Shown here piece by piece: positions 1 to 8,217 of a stretch of DNA of 64,000 nucleotides. The notes beneath the pieces are model-generated. The model worked only from the letters and a program-made list of their open reading frames with translations. It did not search any database and had not been told where the DNA came from. Each line of letters begins with the position of its first letter. Within the stretch, counting starts at the first letter, position 1. Location: positions 1 through 64,000 of the forward strand of contig NZ_PJOK01000064.1 of assembly GCF_002850745.1 (NCBI RefSeq), given 5' to 3'. Source of the stretch: Nonomuraea indica. Lineage in GTDB: Bacteria; Actinomycetota; Actinomycetes; Streptosporangiales; Streptosporangiaceae. The translations under genes and the position numbers were made by a program.

Positions 1-129
1 CTGCTGGCGGCGCTGGCCGTCGTCGTCCTGCTGGTGATCTCCGCGCGGCAGGAGGCCGTCACACAGCCCCGGCCGCGCGGCTTCACCTTGGCGGGCCTCG
101 CCCTCACCGCGCTGATCTTCCTGCTGTGA
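1..129 (+). CDS. Membrane protein, C-terminal fragment cut by the window edge
   Basis: The reading frame is open from base 1 to a TGA at 127-129, so only the last 42 residues of a longer protein are visible. They form one hydrophobic segment (LLAALAVVVLLVIS), a short charged loop containing RQEAVTQPRPRG, and a final hydrophobic segment ending ALIFLL. This looks like the last two membrane helices of a small integral membrane protein. The family cannot be named from this fragment. No terminator is evident directly after the stop. Confidence 0.6.
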   Translation: MLAALAVVVLLVISARQEAVTQPRPRGFTLAGLALTALIFLL

Positions 130-345
130 GGAGTACGCGAAACCCTTGAACTCGGCCGCGCGGACAGGCCCGCCGCCGAGGGTGGGCGGCCCTGGGACTG
201 GAAGGAGACCGGCACACTCTCGGAATCCAACCTGCCGACGTCCAGGGGCTCCTCGGCAATGGAGAAGGGCGTCGAGATCTATGTGGAGGAGACGACGGCC
301 GCCGTCGAGCGTTACAGCGCCAAGCTCACCTTTAAGGCAACTGGA
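130..345 (+). pseudogene. Possible 3' remnant of a creatininase-family gene
   Basis: Directly after the preceding stop, the same frame encodes a protein-like stretch with the segments WDWKETGTLSESNLPTSRGSS and AMEKGVEIYVEETTAAVERY. The WDWK...S.LPTSRGSS...EKG arrangement resembles the C-terminal end of creatininase-family amidohydrolases, but this was judged by eye only. There is no start, no catalytic part and no stop of its own; the frame runs into the next gene's signal peptide. I read it as a decayed gene end. Alternatively it could be an unrelated open stretch, so the call is tentative. Confidence 0.35.
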
Positions 346-369
346 AGATCTGTTCCTAACGTGGCGCGC

Positions 370-1167
370 ATGAGATTCAGCCCCTTCCTTGCGGCCGTCG
401 CCGCCGCCATGCTCCTCGCTCCCTCCCCTGCCACGGCCAGGACCGCGGCCCCTGCCGCCGCCGAGGAGTCCGACCGCGAGGTCGCCTTGGCTCAACTCGA
501 CTACACGACCGGGCTGTCGGTGACCTTCACCGACAGCGTCCCGTCCGACGAGGTCGGGATGGTCCAGACCGGAATGATCGGTCGCGCCCCCCTCATCGCC
601 CGTGACGACGAGGACACCCTCCTGGAGACCTATCTGGAGATCACCCCGCCCGACGTCGCGGTCCCCCGGCGTCTCGTCGAGGCCCACGGCGCCGACCTGC
701 CCGCCGAGCTGCAGCGGCGCAGGATCACCGGCGAGCCGGTTACGGCGGGTGGCCTGACCGCCCCGGCGAGCGCGGTCCGCTCCGGCACGTCGACCTGCAC
801 GTGGTCACCTTTCGGCTGGACGCTCTGGCACGACGACGGCGTGCCAGGCCTGCCGGCCAAGTCGTACAGCACGTTCGACTTCGGCGGCTTCAAGCAGAGC
901 ATCGCCGAGAGCTACGTCGCCAACTGCACCCCGCAGAGCTCGTCGAGCAACCTCTGGGCCCGGCACCGGATCTACTACAGGAACATCCTCGGCAACTTCG
1001 TGAAGCACTTCGAGGGCCTGGTGCCGCCGGGGCACCACCAGGCCGTGGTGAAGTCGGGCGCGATCAAGCGGCACCGCACGGTCTCCTACGACGACGCCTG
1101 GAACGCCGACCCGTCCTGCGGCGGCGGCACCTGCGTCTACGCCCGTGAGGGCCGATTCCGCAGCTAG
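370..1167 (+). CDS. Secreted protein of unknown function
   Basis: This encodes 265 residues if started at the ATG at 370, which opens a typical Sec signal peptide (MRFSPFLAAVAAAMLLAPSP, then ATA-RTAAPA). An in-frame ATG at 259 would add 37 residues that look like a remnant of another gene, so 370 is preferred. The mature part has no recognised domain. It contains four cysteines in the C-terminal half (in STCTWSPFGW, SYVANCTPQ, and the pair DPSCGGGTCVY), suggesting two extracellular disulphides. No clear Shine-Dalgarno precedes the ATG. Function is unknown and no substrate can be inferred. Confidence 0.6.
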   Translation: MRFSPFLAAVAAAMLLAPSPATARTAAPAAAEESDREVALAQLDYTTGLSVTFTDSVPSDEVGMVQTGMIGRAPLIARDDEDTLLETYLEITPPDVAVPRRLVEAHGADLPAELQRRRITGEPVTAGGLTAPASAVRSGTSTCTWSPFGWTLWHDDGVPGLPAKSYSTFDFGGFKQSIAESYVANCTPQSSSSNLWARHRIYYRNILGNFVKHFEGLVPPGHHQAVVKSGAIKRHRTVSYDDAWNADPSCGGGTCVYAREGRFRS

Positions 1168-1324
1168 AAGCTCGGCGGCCGCCTGCCGGTGAGCAGCCCG
1201 CTCTGTGTGCCGACCGTCGAGAACCTAGGAACCTGCCGCCGGAGCCCGCTGCCCTTTCGGGTCGCCGCCACGACTGCCGGAAAGTCGTACGACAGGCAAG
1301 AGAGGTCAGCATGAGAGGGAGGGG

Positions 1325-2653
1325 TCAGCCGGTGGCGCGGGACGGGGGAAGGCGGGCGGTCAGCTCGAAGCCGCCCTCCGGCAGCGGGCCCGCCTCGATG
1401 CGGCCGCCGGCCCGGGCCACGCGTTCGGCCAGGCCCGGCAGGCCGCTCCCGCCGCCGTCCCGGCCGGGCGCTCCTGCCGGGTGTTCCGGTGTCGGGAGCG
1501 CCGGGTGCCCCGGTGGCGTGTACGCCGGTGGCGGAGGTGCCGGTTGCTTGCGACGCCGCTGGTGGCGCTGCGGCTGGTGTGAGGGCGTCGATCGTGTCGT
1601 CCGCGTCGATCGCGGGTGCACCGGTTGTGTCGCCGCCGGGCGGCCGTCGTCGCGGACGCGGACCATGTCGGCGCCCACCTCGATCTCCACCCGGGTGGCG
1701 CCGCTGTGCCGGATCACGTTCGTGACGCCTTCGCGCACCACCCAGCCCAGCAGCACCTCCCGCTCCCCCTCCGGCGCCGGGCCGATCCGGCGGACGGCGA
1801 GGTCGATGCCGGCGGCGGCCAGCGCGTCGCGGGCGCGGGCCAGCTCGTCCGGAAGATCGGCGCGGCGGTAGCCGGTGACGGCCTCGCGCACCTCCGTCAA
1901 CGCCTGCCGGCCCACCGCCTCGATGTCACCGGCCTGGCGTTCGGCCTGCCCGGGGTCGCGCCGGGCCAGCCTCCGCACCGCCTCGGCCTTGACGACGATC
2001 ACCGAGAGCGTGTGGCCGAGCAGGTCGTGCAGGTCGCGGGCGAAGCGCAGCCGCTCCTCGGCGACGGCCGCCTCGGCCAGCCGCCGCCGGGTCTCGCGCA
2101 GCTCCCCGATGACCGCGTACAGGTGCAGCAGCGTCGCCACGACCACGCCCGTGCTGAACGTCCCCCACGAGAACGCCATGACCAGCTCCACGGAGGCGCC
2201 CTGCGCCCACACCGTCGCGGCCGTCAGCACGGTCAGCGCCGCCAGGACGACCCGCACGGCCCTGCCGTACAGGGCGATCCCGCACGCCACCCCCACCAGC
2301 GGGAACAGGTAGCGCCAGCTCGCGCCGTAGCGGGCCGCCATGACCGTCACCACGGCGGTCAGCGCCGCGAGCGCGACCCAGGCCGGCCGCGGCCTGCCGC
2401 GGAAGGTGAGCACCACCACCGCCGCGTACAGGGCGCATCCGGCTGCCAGGCCCGTCCACGACGGCCAGGCGGGCCGCAGCGTGCCGTCCACGGTCTCGGC
2501 CACGACTCCGACGCCGAGCAGGGCGAAAGGCATGAAGCCGGCAGGGCCGGGCGGCCGGTGCGGCTTGCCGTCCAGCGGCGTCAGATGGGCGGGCAGCATG
2601 CCCCCACGGTAGGCCCGCCAGATCGGTTCAGGCGCCGGGCGCGACGAGGCCAT
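1325..2653 (-). CDS. NarL-type sensor histidine kinase with a long insertion in the ATPase domain
   Basis: A 442-residue DesK/LiaS-type kinase. The N-terminal half has about five or six hydrophobic segments forming a membrane sensor. The HisKA_3 dimerisation segment is FARDLHDLLGHTL, whose histidine is the phosphorylation site, and the N box is EGVTNVIRHSG. After the G1 box (VRDDG) about 65 low-complexity residues rich in Pro, Arg, His and Gln interrupt the domain before the GLPGLAERV G2 box. Normally these boxes lie a few residues apart, so the insertion sits in the ATP lid and may impair kinase activity. A GA-rich ribosome site precedes the ATG. No response regulator is adjacent, so the partner is unknown. 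Confidence 0.8.
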   Translation of the reverse strand: MASSRPAPEPIWRAYRGGMLPAHLTPLDGKPHRPPGPAGFMPFALLGVGVVAETVDGTLRPAWPSWTGLAAGCALYAAVVVLTFRGRPRPAWVALAALTAVVTVMAARYGASWRYLFPLVGVACGIALYGRAVRVVLAALTVLTAATVWAQGASVELVMAFSWGTFSTGVVVATLLHLYAVIGELRETRRRLAEAAVAEERLRFARDLHDLLGHTLSVIVVKAEAVRRLARRDPGQAERQAGDIEAVGRQALTEVREAVTGYRRADLPDELARARDALAAAGIDLAVRRIGPAPEGEREVLLGWVVREGVTNVIRHSGATRVEIEVGADMVRVRDDGRPAATQPVHPRSTRTTRSTPSHQPQRHQRRRKQPAPPPPAYTPPGHPALPTPEHPAGAPGRDGGGSGLPGLAERVARAGGRIEAGPLPEGGFELTARLPPSRATG

Positions 2654-2680
2654 CCCCCGCTCCGTGAGAAGATCACCCTC

Positions 2681-3754
2681 ATGACCGGTCTCCCAGGCGC
2701 AGCGACGAGCGACCCCCGGGTCAAGGTCAGCGGCATCGGGCGGCTCGCCGGGCTGCGGCCCCGCCGCCGGCCCGGCGACGGCGGCGAGGTGAGCGGCGCC
2801 GACGTCGACCTGGTCGACGCGCTGGACCCGCTCGGTCGCGGCACGGTGACCGCGTGGCTGCGCGACACCCCCTCCCCCGCCCAGCGGCAGGTGCGCCTGC
2901 GGGTGCTGGCGTCGTTCCTGCGCTGGCTGCGCGCCACCGAGCCGGGCCTCGGCCTGCTGGCCGTCACCGGGGCGGAGGTGGAGCGTTACTGCACGGCGGC
3001 GCTGGCGGGCGGACCGCCCGCCGGGCCGCCCGCAGCGTCGTCCAGCGGGTCGTCCAGCGGGTCGTCGCGTGGGCCGTCCGGCGGGCCGTCCGGCGGGTCG
3101 GGTCTGCCGGGCAGGCCGCTGGCGACCGCCACGGTGGCCAGGCGGCGCGCCGTCCTCGACGCGTTCTACGCCTACGCCTGGCGGTGCGGCGCGTTACGGG
3201 CCGGCTGCCAGACGGGGACCGCCGGGACCGCCGGGGGCCGTGAGGTGCCGTGTGACCCGCCGTGTGACGGCTCGCGTGACGGGGGCGCGGCTGAGGGGAT
3301 CACCCGTGAGGAGCGGCGGCTGTTGCGGCGGGGCGTCGCCCGCCTGGCCACGGGCGGCCTGGCGGCGCAGGCGGCCGCGGTCGCCCTGCTGGACGCGACG
3401 GGCGCGGACGTGGACGCGCTGGCCACGCTGACCCCGCAGGACCTGTGCGCCGTCGCCGACGGCGCCGGCGGCGACAACACCGTCGTCGTGCTGCGGACCG
3501 GCCGTGACGACATCGCCGCCTTCCCCGTGCCCGCGCCGGCCCGCCCGCTGCTGCGGACGCTGTGCCGGGACCGGGCCGCGACGGAGCCGCTGCTGCGCCG
3601 CGACGACGGCGAGCCCGCGGACCTGGGATGGTTCGGCGCCGCACTCATCCGGGCGGCGCTGGCCGGTGGCATGCCTGAGGAGCGGGCGAGCCGGCTGCAT
3701 CCGCGGATGCTGCGCGCCGTCACCGTGGGACGGCTTCGCGGCGGCTCCGGCTGA
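2681..3754 (+). CDS. Tyrosine-recombinase-like protein, catalytically degenerate
   Basis: 357 residues, divergent from the kinase gene. Residues about 40-105 resemble a SAM-like core-binding domain (VRLRVLASFLRWLRATEPGL). The C-terminal 150 residues resemble a phage-integrase catalytic fold. Key residues are missing: the first catalytic Arg region reads DATGADVDAL instead of TGLR; the HxxR box reads HPRMLRAVTV, with Arg where PHxLRH has His; and the protein ends before any active-site tyrosine. Two low-complexity linkers, one made of five 12-bp units at 3037-3096, separate the domains. It probably cannot perform strand exchange; a DNA-binding or vestigial role is possible. No attachment site was seen. 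Confidence 0.6.
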   Translation: MTGLPGAATSDPRVKVSGIGRLAGLRPRRRPGDGGEVSGADVDLVDALDPLGRGTVTAWLRDTPSPAQRQVRLRVLASFLRWLRATEPGLGLLAVTGAEVERYCTAALAGGPPAGPPAASSSGSSSGSSRGPSGGPSGGSGLPGRPLATATVARRRAVLDAFYAYAWRCGALRAGCQTGTAGTAGGREVPCDPPCDGSRDGGAAEGITREERRLLRRGVARLATGGLAAQAAAVALLDATGADVDALATLTPQDLCAVADGAGGDNTVVVLRTGRDDIAAFPVPAPARPLLRTLCRDRAATEPLLRRDDGEPADLGWFGAALIRAALAGGMPEERASRLHPRMLRAVTVGRLRGGSG

Positions 3755-3851
3755 CGCCCGGCCCGTGATCGGGCGGGGCCATGATCGGGCCGGGCCGCCT
3801 CCAGCGGCGTGCGCCCGGGGAGGGGCCTGGGGCGATCGGCTCACGACGCTG

Positions 3852-4286
3852 TCATGGAGCGGGGGGCGTCGCGGCCAGGCGGGCCAGGCGGCGCAGCGAC
3901 AGGCGGGCCAGCGCGCCGGCGACCGGGCGGGCCAGCGGCCACAACGCCCGCCCGAGCGGGCCGAACGGCAGATCGAGCCGTTCGGCCCACACGACCCGGC
4001 TGCCGCCCGGGCAGGGCTCGACGCGGAAGACGCCCTCGCCGCGCACGAGCCGGCCGGTGTGGCGGACCCGCACCAGCCGGGGCGGCTCCCAGCGGGTGAT
4101 CGTCATGGTGTCCAGGAAGCCGAACGGCCCGATCCCGGTGAACGCCTCGACCCGGTCCTCGCCGGCGCTCCAGGCGTTGGTCAGCACCATCCACTCCCGG
4201 TGCCGCGGCCAGTCGGTGAGCAGGGCGAAGACCCGCTCCGGCGGTGCGGCCGCCCGCAGGGCGGCTCCCATGTACGCGTGGCTCAC
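3852..4286 (-). CDS. SRPBCC-fold (polyketide cyclase/dehydrase-like) protein
   Basis: 144 residues, started at a GTG (4286) that overlaps the stop of the upstream winged-helix gene as GTGA, implying translational coupling. The sequence follows the START/SRPBCC pattern: an initial strand, then PPERVFALLTDWPRHREWM, a central GPFGFLDTMTITRWEPPRLV, and a long C-terminal helix rich in Leu, Ala and Arg. Such proteins form a hydrophobic ligand cavity, and many actinomycete members are only known as coenzyme-Q-binding-like or cyclase-like proteins. No catalytic residues can be assigned. The ligand is unknown; the operon partner suggests a shared, uncharacterised role. Confidence 0.75.
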   Translation of the reverse strand: MSHAYMGAALRAAAPPERVFALLTDWPRHREWMVLTNAWSAGEDRVEAFTGIGPFGFLDTMTITRWEPPRLVRVRHTGRLVRGEGVFRVEPCPGGSRVVWAERLDLPFGPLGRALWPLARPVAGALARLSLRRLARLAATPPAP

Positions 4287-5368
4287 CCTTCGACCACCCT
4301 GACCTCGTGGACGGCGGACCTGCCCGGCTCGGCGAACGCCAGCAGGGCGAGCGCCTCGGCGCGGACCTCCTCCACCTGCCCCGCCGTCAGCGGCGCGAAC
4401 GGCTCGACGGTCACCACGTGCTTGTCGCGCCGCCACACGCCGCGGACGAAACCGTCGACGAGGACGGTGCCGAGGACCTGACCGTTGACGGTGATGACGC
4501 GGCGGCGGTGCTCGTCGGAGATGACGCGGGTGCGGTCGGCGTGGCTGAGCAGCACGTTGTCGAACGGCGCCACCAGCCGCACGGGCGCGGGTTCGTCGGC
4601 GTCGGGCCGGGGCGCCTCGGGCAGGTCGAGGAGTTCCCTGCCGTTCTCGTCCCGCAGGCGCAGCAGGCTCGGGCGCAGCGGTTCGACGATCTCGCGCAGC
4701 CCGGTCAGTCCTGACCAGGCCTGCACGTCGGCCACCGTGGCCGGTCCGAACGCTGCCAGGTAGCGCAGCACCATCGTCTCCGGCGACGGGGCGGGATGCT
4801 GCTCGCGGCCGAGCCACGTCTCGATGGTCGCGTACGCGGTCTGCCCGGCCTTGCCCCACACGGCCCGTGGAGGCACCTGCACCAGGGGCACGAGGCAGCG
4901 CATCGCCTGCGCCAGCGTGTCGGCCCCGACGGCTGGGAAGTGTTCGGCCAGCTGGGCGGCCAGCTTGGCGGCGGTGAGCGGGCCGGCCTGGTCCAGGGTT
5001 TCGCGGCCCACCTTGACGAGCTCCTCGACGTCGACGTCGCGCAGGCGCGGGCCGTGCGCGGCGGTGAGGAACTTGGTGAGCATCGGTTGCACGAGGGGGC
5101 GCAACGCCAGGCCGTCGGCGGCGCTGACCAGGTGGACGGTGCCGCGCATCAGCACCATCCTGACGACGTCGCGCTCGACCAGCAGCCGGGCCAGCTCCTC
5201 GGGCCCGAATCCCTCCAGGCGTGACCACAGCCCGAAGTACGGCGGGAACGGCGCCTGCGCCTGCAGGCCGACGAGGTGCTCGACGGCCTGCAGGGCCGGC
5301 ATGGCGTGGCGTCGCAGCAGCAGCTGGCGGGCGAGCGTGGCACGGTTGAGTTCGCGACGGGTGATCAC
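4283..5368 (-). CDS. Winged-helix DNA-binding domain protein (HTH_42 / DUF1006 family)
   Basis: 361 residues, close to the usual family length. It begins TRRELNRATLARQLLL and contains the family's VGLQAQAPFPPYFGLWSRL and MLMRGTVHLV-type segments; it ends in a fold rich in arginine and aromatic residues (VLVDGFVRGVWRR). Characterised relatives include the DNA glycosylase AlkZ, which unhooks interstrand crosslinks through a QxQ motif; the residues QAQAP near position 55 match that motif in form. Whether this copy is a glycosylase is an inference. The GTG start at 5368 is supported by a TAGGGT element six bases upstream, which predicts a leaderless transcript. It is first gene of a two-gene operon. 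Confidence 0.8.
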   Translation of the reverse strand: MITRRELNRATLARQLLLRRHAMPALQAVEHLVGLQAQAPFPPYFGLWSRLEGFGPEELARLLVERDVVRMVLMRGTVHLVSAADGLALRPLVQPMLTKFLTAAHGPRLRDVDVEELVKVGRETLDQAGPLTAAKLAAQLAEHFPAVGADTLAQAMRCLVPLVQVPPRAVWGKAGQTAYATIETWLGREQHPAPSPETMVLRYLAAFGPATVADVQAWSGLTGLREIVEPLRPSLLRLRDENGRELLDLPEAPRPDADEPAPVRLVAPFDNVLLSHADRTRVISDEHRRRVITVNGQVLGTVLVDGFVRGVWRRDKHVVTVEPFAPLTAGQVEEVRAEALALLAFAEPGRSAVHEVRVVEG

Positions 5369-5374
5369 GGCCTC

Positions 5375-5380
5375 ACCCTA
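5375..5380 (-). promoter_or_regulatory. -10 element of a leaderless promoter for the HTH_42 gene
   Basis: On the minus strand TAGGGT is followed by exactly six bases and then the GTG start. This is the usual spacing between a -10 hexamer and the transcription start, so transcription probably begins at the start codon itself. No Shine-Dalgarno sequence is needed or seen. Confidence 0.55.
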
Positions 5381-5420
5381 GTGCTCCGGTGGTGGCTCGC
5401 CGGGCCGGTCCCGCGGTGGG

Positions 5421-5831
5421 CTACCGGCGCGGCACCGCGGCCACGCCCTCGATCTCGACGGCCAGCTCGGGGGTGGCCAGCGCGGCGACCACCATGAGCG
5501 AATGGGCGGGCCAGTCGTCTTCCGGATACCACCGGGTGAACGCTTCCTGCATCGCGGCGCGGCAGCCCGGCAGGTGCTCGGCGCCCGCGACCATGGTCAG
5601 CAGCTTCACCAGGTTCTCCGGCCCCGCGCCGAGCGATGCGAGCAGCTTGTCGATGTTGGCGAGGACCTGCCGCGTCTGCGACTGCGCGTCCGGGCCCGCG
5701 AGGGTCCCGTCTTCCAGCACGCCGACCTGACCGGCGATGAACACCAGCTCGTGGTCGGCCGGCACGGCGGCCAGGTGGTTGTATCGGCCGATCGGCGGTG
5801 CGACGGCGTCCGGGCTCCAGCGGCGGATCAT
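5421..5831 (-). CDS. RidA-family protein lacking the catalytic arginine
   Basis: 136 residues, the normal size for the trimeric RidA (YjgF/YER057c) fold, with ELVFIAGQVGVLEDG near the start and AVEIEGVAAVPRR at the end. In active RidA enzymes, which hydrolyse reactive enamine/imine intermediates, an Arg lies in a PxRS-V motif. Here the segment reads WPAHSLMVVAAL, with His in that place, so classical imine deaminase activity is doubtful. It probably belongs to one of the Rid subfamilies of unknown function. A GAAGGAG ribosome site stands seven bases before the ATG. Confidence 0.8.
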   Translation of the reverse strand: MIRRWSPDAVAPPIGRYNHLAAVPADHELVFIAGQVGVLEDGTLAGPDAQSQTRQVLANIDKLLASLGAGPENLVKLLTMVAGAEHLPGCRAAMQEAFTRWYPEDDWPAHSLMVVAALATPELAVEIEGVAAVPRR

Positions 5832-5998
5832 CGATTGTCTCCTTCGCCCACGACGGGCTCATCGATCAGGGTCGGTGCCGGCGATCGCCCATTCTGCCAG
5901 CGGGTGATCACGGGTCGGGCCCGCGGCCCGGCCCCGCCCTCATGCCGGCGCGCGGCCGTGGCCGGCGGGACGGTGACACGGGCGGTGGATCTCGGCCC

Positions 5999-6409
5999 TC
6001 ACGCCACGTTCGTGTTGTGCATGGCGCTGATCCACCACGCTCCCTCCTTCTTGATCGCCACGATCGTGCCGTGGTTGGTGAAGGCCCTGTCCGGGGTGGT
6101 GGTGTGCTGTTCCACCTGGACGACGGCGATCTCGGCGGTCAGGAAACCCATGTCCAGGACGGAGACCCGCGTGCTCCAGTCGCGGACGGCGCCCGCCAGG
6201 CGGGCGGTGTGGTAGGCGAAGAGGTCGTCCCATCCGCGGAGCGTCGTACCGTCGGGCACGGTCAGGATGGCGTCGGCGGTGAAGCGTCCGTCGAGCAGGG
6301 CCGCGTCCTTGCGGTTGAAGCCGGCCTCGATGTCGGCGACGACCTCCTCGAGGTCGCGGACGTCCTGCTCGTCGGAGGCCGGGCGGTAGGCGTGGGGTCG
6401 TGCCGTCAT
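5999..6409 (-). CDS. SgcJ/EcaC-type SnoaL-like (NTF2-fold) protein
   Basis: 136 residues. The pattern ADIEAGFNRKDAALLDGRF, followed by DAILTVPDGTTLRGWDDL and a closing KEGAWWISAMHNTNVA, is characteristic of the SgcJ/EcaC family, NTF2-like proteins named after genes in enediyne clusters but widespread in actinomycetes. The fold makes a cone-shaped pocket. No reaction is established for most members. It is the first of a same-strand run followed by the epoxide hydrolase and the DsbA-like protein upstream in coordinates; spacing of about 50 bp to the hydrolase gene allows co-transcription. Confidence 0.75.
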   Translation of the reverse strand: MTARPHAYRPASDEQDVRDLEEVVADIEAGFNRKDAALLDGRFTADAILTVPDGTTLRGWDDLFAYHTARLAGAVRDWSTRVSVLDMGFLTAEIAVVQVEQHTTTPDRAFTNHGTIVAIKKEGAWWISAMHNTNVA

Positions 6410-6456
6410 GGTTCACTCACTTCCGGTGTCTTGGCTGGTCGAGCTGCGGGGTCGTC

Positions 6457-7410
6457 TCACAACGAGTTCAGGAACCGTACGAACGCCTCATTGACCTCCG
6501 CCGGACGCTCCTGCTGGGTCCAGTGGCCGCAGCCCGGCAGCACGACGGCCCGGCGCAGGTTCGGCACGGCGGCCGAGGCGCCGGAGATCAGCTCCGCGCC
6601 TCCCGGCAGGGCCGCGGCGCTGTCCCTGTCGCCGGTGATGTACAGGGCGGGTGGGGTGACGGCGGCGTGCCGCCAGGGGCTGGTCAGCGTCCAGTTGCGG
6701 TCGAGGTTGCGGAACCAGTTCAGGGCGGCGGTGAAGCCGGTGCGTTCGAAGTCGGCGGCGTAGACGTCGAGGTCGTCCTCGGTCAGCCAGCCGGGCAGTT
6801 TCTCGGGTTCGCTCCAGGTGTCCAGGAGCCCACCGCCTGGCGGGATGACGGGATTCCACGGATATCCGTCACCGGAGGCGCCGTAGAGGGCCCGGCGGAT
6901 CGTGGCGCGCGGGTCGCGGGCCAGTTCCCGGTCGGCGACTCCCGGCCGCTGGAAGTAGGAGATGTAGAAGTCGTCGCCTGCCTGGGCGCGGATGCCGGCC
7001 AGCGGCGCGGTGTCGGGCCGCCACGTGTACGGGCCGCCCAGCGCGATCACGGCCCGTACCCGGTCGGGCCGCATCAGGGCGCTGTGCCAGGCGACGCCCG
7101 AGCCCCAGTCGTGGCCGGCCACGACCGCCTGCTCCTCGCCGAGTGCGCCGATCAGGCCGATGACGTCGCCGACGGTGTGCAGGATGGTGTAGTCCTCGAC
7201 GGCGGGCGGCCGGTCGGTGCCGCCGTAGCCTCGCTGGTCCGGGGCGACGGCGTGGTATCCCGCCTCGGCCAGGGCCAGGAGTTGGTGGCGCCAGGAGTAC
7301 CACGATTCGGGGAAGCCGTGGAGCAGGATGACGAGCGGGCCCGAGCCCGCTTCGGCCACGTGCATGCGGATGTCGCCCACGTGCAGGTGACGGTGGGTGA
7401 TCTGGGTCAT
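6457..7410 (-). CDS. Epoxide-hydrolase-type alpha/beta hydrolase
   Basis: 317 residues. The oxyanion-hole motif HGFPESWYSW is at 31-40, the nucleophile motif GHDWGS places Asp at 101, and the catalytic His is in GCGHWTQQERP near 296. Cap-region tyrosines are present (FYISYFQ and ALYGASG). This set of residues is that of soluble epoxide hydrolases, in which Asp attacks the epoxide to give a diol. The ATG at 7410 is preferred because homologues begin at this point and GAAGGA lies upstream; a longer frame extends into the neighbouring gene but has no protein-like content. It lies in a run with the DsbA-like gene, 29 bases downstream of it, suggesting joint expression. Confidence 0.88.
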   Translation of the reverse strand: MTQITHRHLHVGDIRMHVAEAGSGPLVILLHGFPESWYSWRHQLLALAEAGYHAVAPDQRGYGGTDRPPAVEDYTILHTVGDVIGLIGALGEEQAVVAGHDWGSGVAWHSALMRPDRVRAVIALGGPYTWRPDTAPLAGIRAQAGDDFYISYFQRPGVADRELARDPRATIRRALYGASGDGYPWNPVIPPGGGLLDTWSEPEKLPGWLTEDDLDVYAADFERTGFTAALNWFRNLDRNWTLTSPWRHAAVTPPALYITGDRDSAAALPGGAELISGASAAVPNLRRAVVLPGCGHWTQQERPAEVNEAFVRFLNSL

Positions 7411-7439
7411 CTGGGGTCCTTCGGGGTGGTCGGTGTTTC

Positions 7440-8060
7440 TCACAGGTGGTGCGGGTGTTCCTGGGCGGCGGAGGTGAGCGCGGCCAGCAGCGTCTGTTCC
7501 GCCTGGGCGCCGGTCAGCGGCGGCCGGCCGGCGAACCGGTAGACCGGCACTCCGCGCACGCCCGAGTTCCGTACCAGCTCCAGCGCGGCCCGTGTCTCCT
7601 CGGCGCCTTCGTGGCTCCATCGGACGCCGGTCTCCTCGGCGAGGGTCTTGAGCGTGTCGAGGTCGGCGATGTTGAGCTCGTCGGTGTGGTGCGCGCGGAA
7701 CAGCCGTTCGGTCATCTCCTCGCCCAGCCCTTGCCGGGCCGCGACCGCGATGAGGCGGTGCGCTTCGAAGGAGTTGGAGGAGATCGCGTTCTCGTGGCGG
7801 AACAGCAGGCCTTCCTCCGCCGCCATGGCCGTGATCCGGGTCACGGCGGCCTCCGCGTCCGCGCCGAAGGCCCGGCGGAGCACCTGGAGCTTGGGCTCTC
7901 CTTCCACGCTCGCGTCGGGGTCCAGCTGGAAGGGGAGCAGCACGACGTCGGCCTGACCGCCGTCGGCGCGGAAACGGGCCAGCGCCCGCCGCAGGCGGGT
8001 GAACCCGAAGTAGGACCACACGCACGGGATGTCGAAGACGAACTGCACGGTTGTGCTCAT
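7440..8060 (-). CDS. DsbA/FrnE-family thioredoxin-fold oxidoreductase
   Basis: 206 residues of the DsbA-like fold (PF01323): an N-terminal VQFVFDIPCVWSYFGFTRL, a helical insertion in the middle (EAHRLIAVAARQGLGEEM), and the cis-proline region GVRGVPVYRF. The usual CPWC motif of FrnE proteins is CVWS here, leaving one cysteine. That favours isomerase- or glutathione-transferase-like chemistry over disulphide formation. The protein has no signal peptide, so it is cytoplasmic. The ATG directly follows a TAGCGT element by seven bases, predicting leaderless translation. It is divergent from the FMN reductase across a mirrored promoter. Confidence 0.8.
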   Translation of the reverse strand: MSTTVQFVFDIPCVWSYFGFTRLRRALARFRADGGQADVVLLPFQLDPDASVEGEPKLQVLRRAFGADAEAAVTRITAMAAEEGLLFRHENAISSNSFEAHRLIAVAARQGLGEEMTERLFRAHHTDELNIADLDTLKTLAEETGVRWSHEGAEETRAALELVRNSGVRGVPVYRFAGRPPLTGAQAEQTLLAALTSAAQEHPHHL

Positions 8061-8067
8061 GCCGGCA

Positions 8068-8182
8068 ACGCTAGGAGCGACGCCCGGCCGGGCTCCTCTG
8101 TCACCTGACTGGGGTCGGCGATCCAGGTCGGGGCACCCCGGTCGATCGACAGAGGAGTCACCGCCGCGCGGCGTCCTAGCGT
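8068..8182. promoter_or_regulatory. Mirrored divergent promoter (DsbA-like / FMN reductase)
   Basis: Both strands carry the same layout: GACAGAGGAG, exactly 16 bases, then TCCTAGCGT. On the plus strand these are 8148-8157 and 8174-8182; on the minus strand 8093-8102 and 8068-8076. The pair is symmetric about 8125. TAGCGT fits a -10 element; GACAGAGGAG is too far upstream to be a plain -35 and is probably a regulator site. The minus transcript would start at the ATG; the plus transcript would have a leader of about 28 bases with a GAGGAGG ribosome site. Confidence 0.6.
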
Positions 8183-8217
8183 CGTTGTCCTCACGCCCGA
8201 CAGTTGAGGAGGACACG

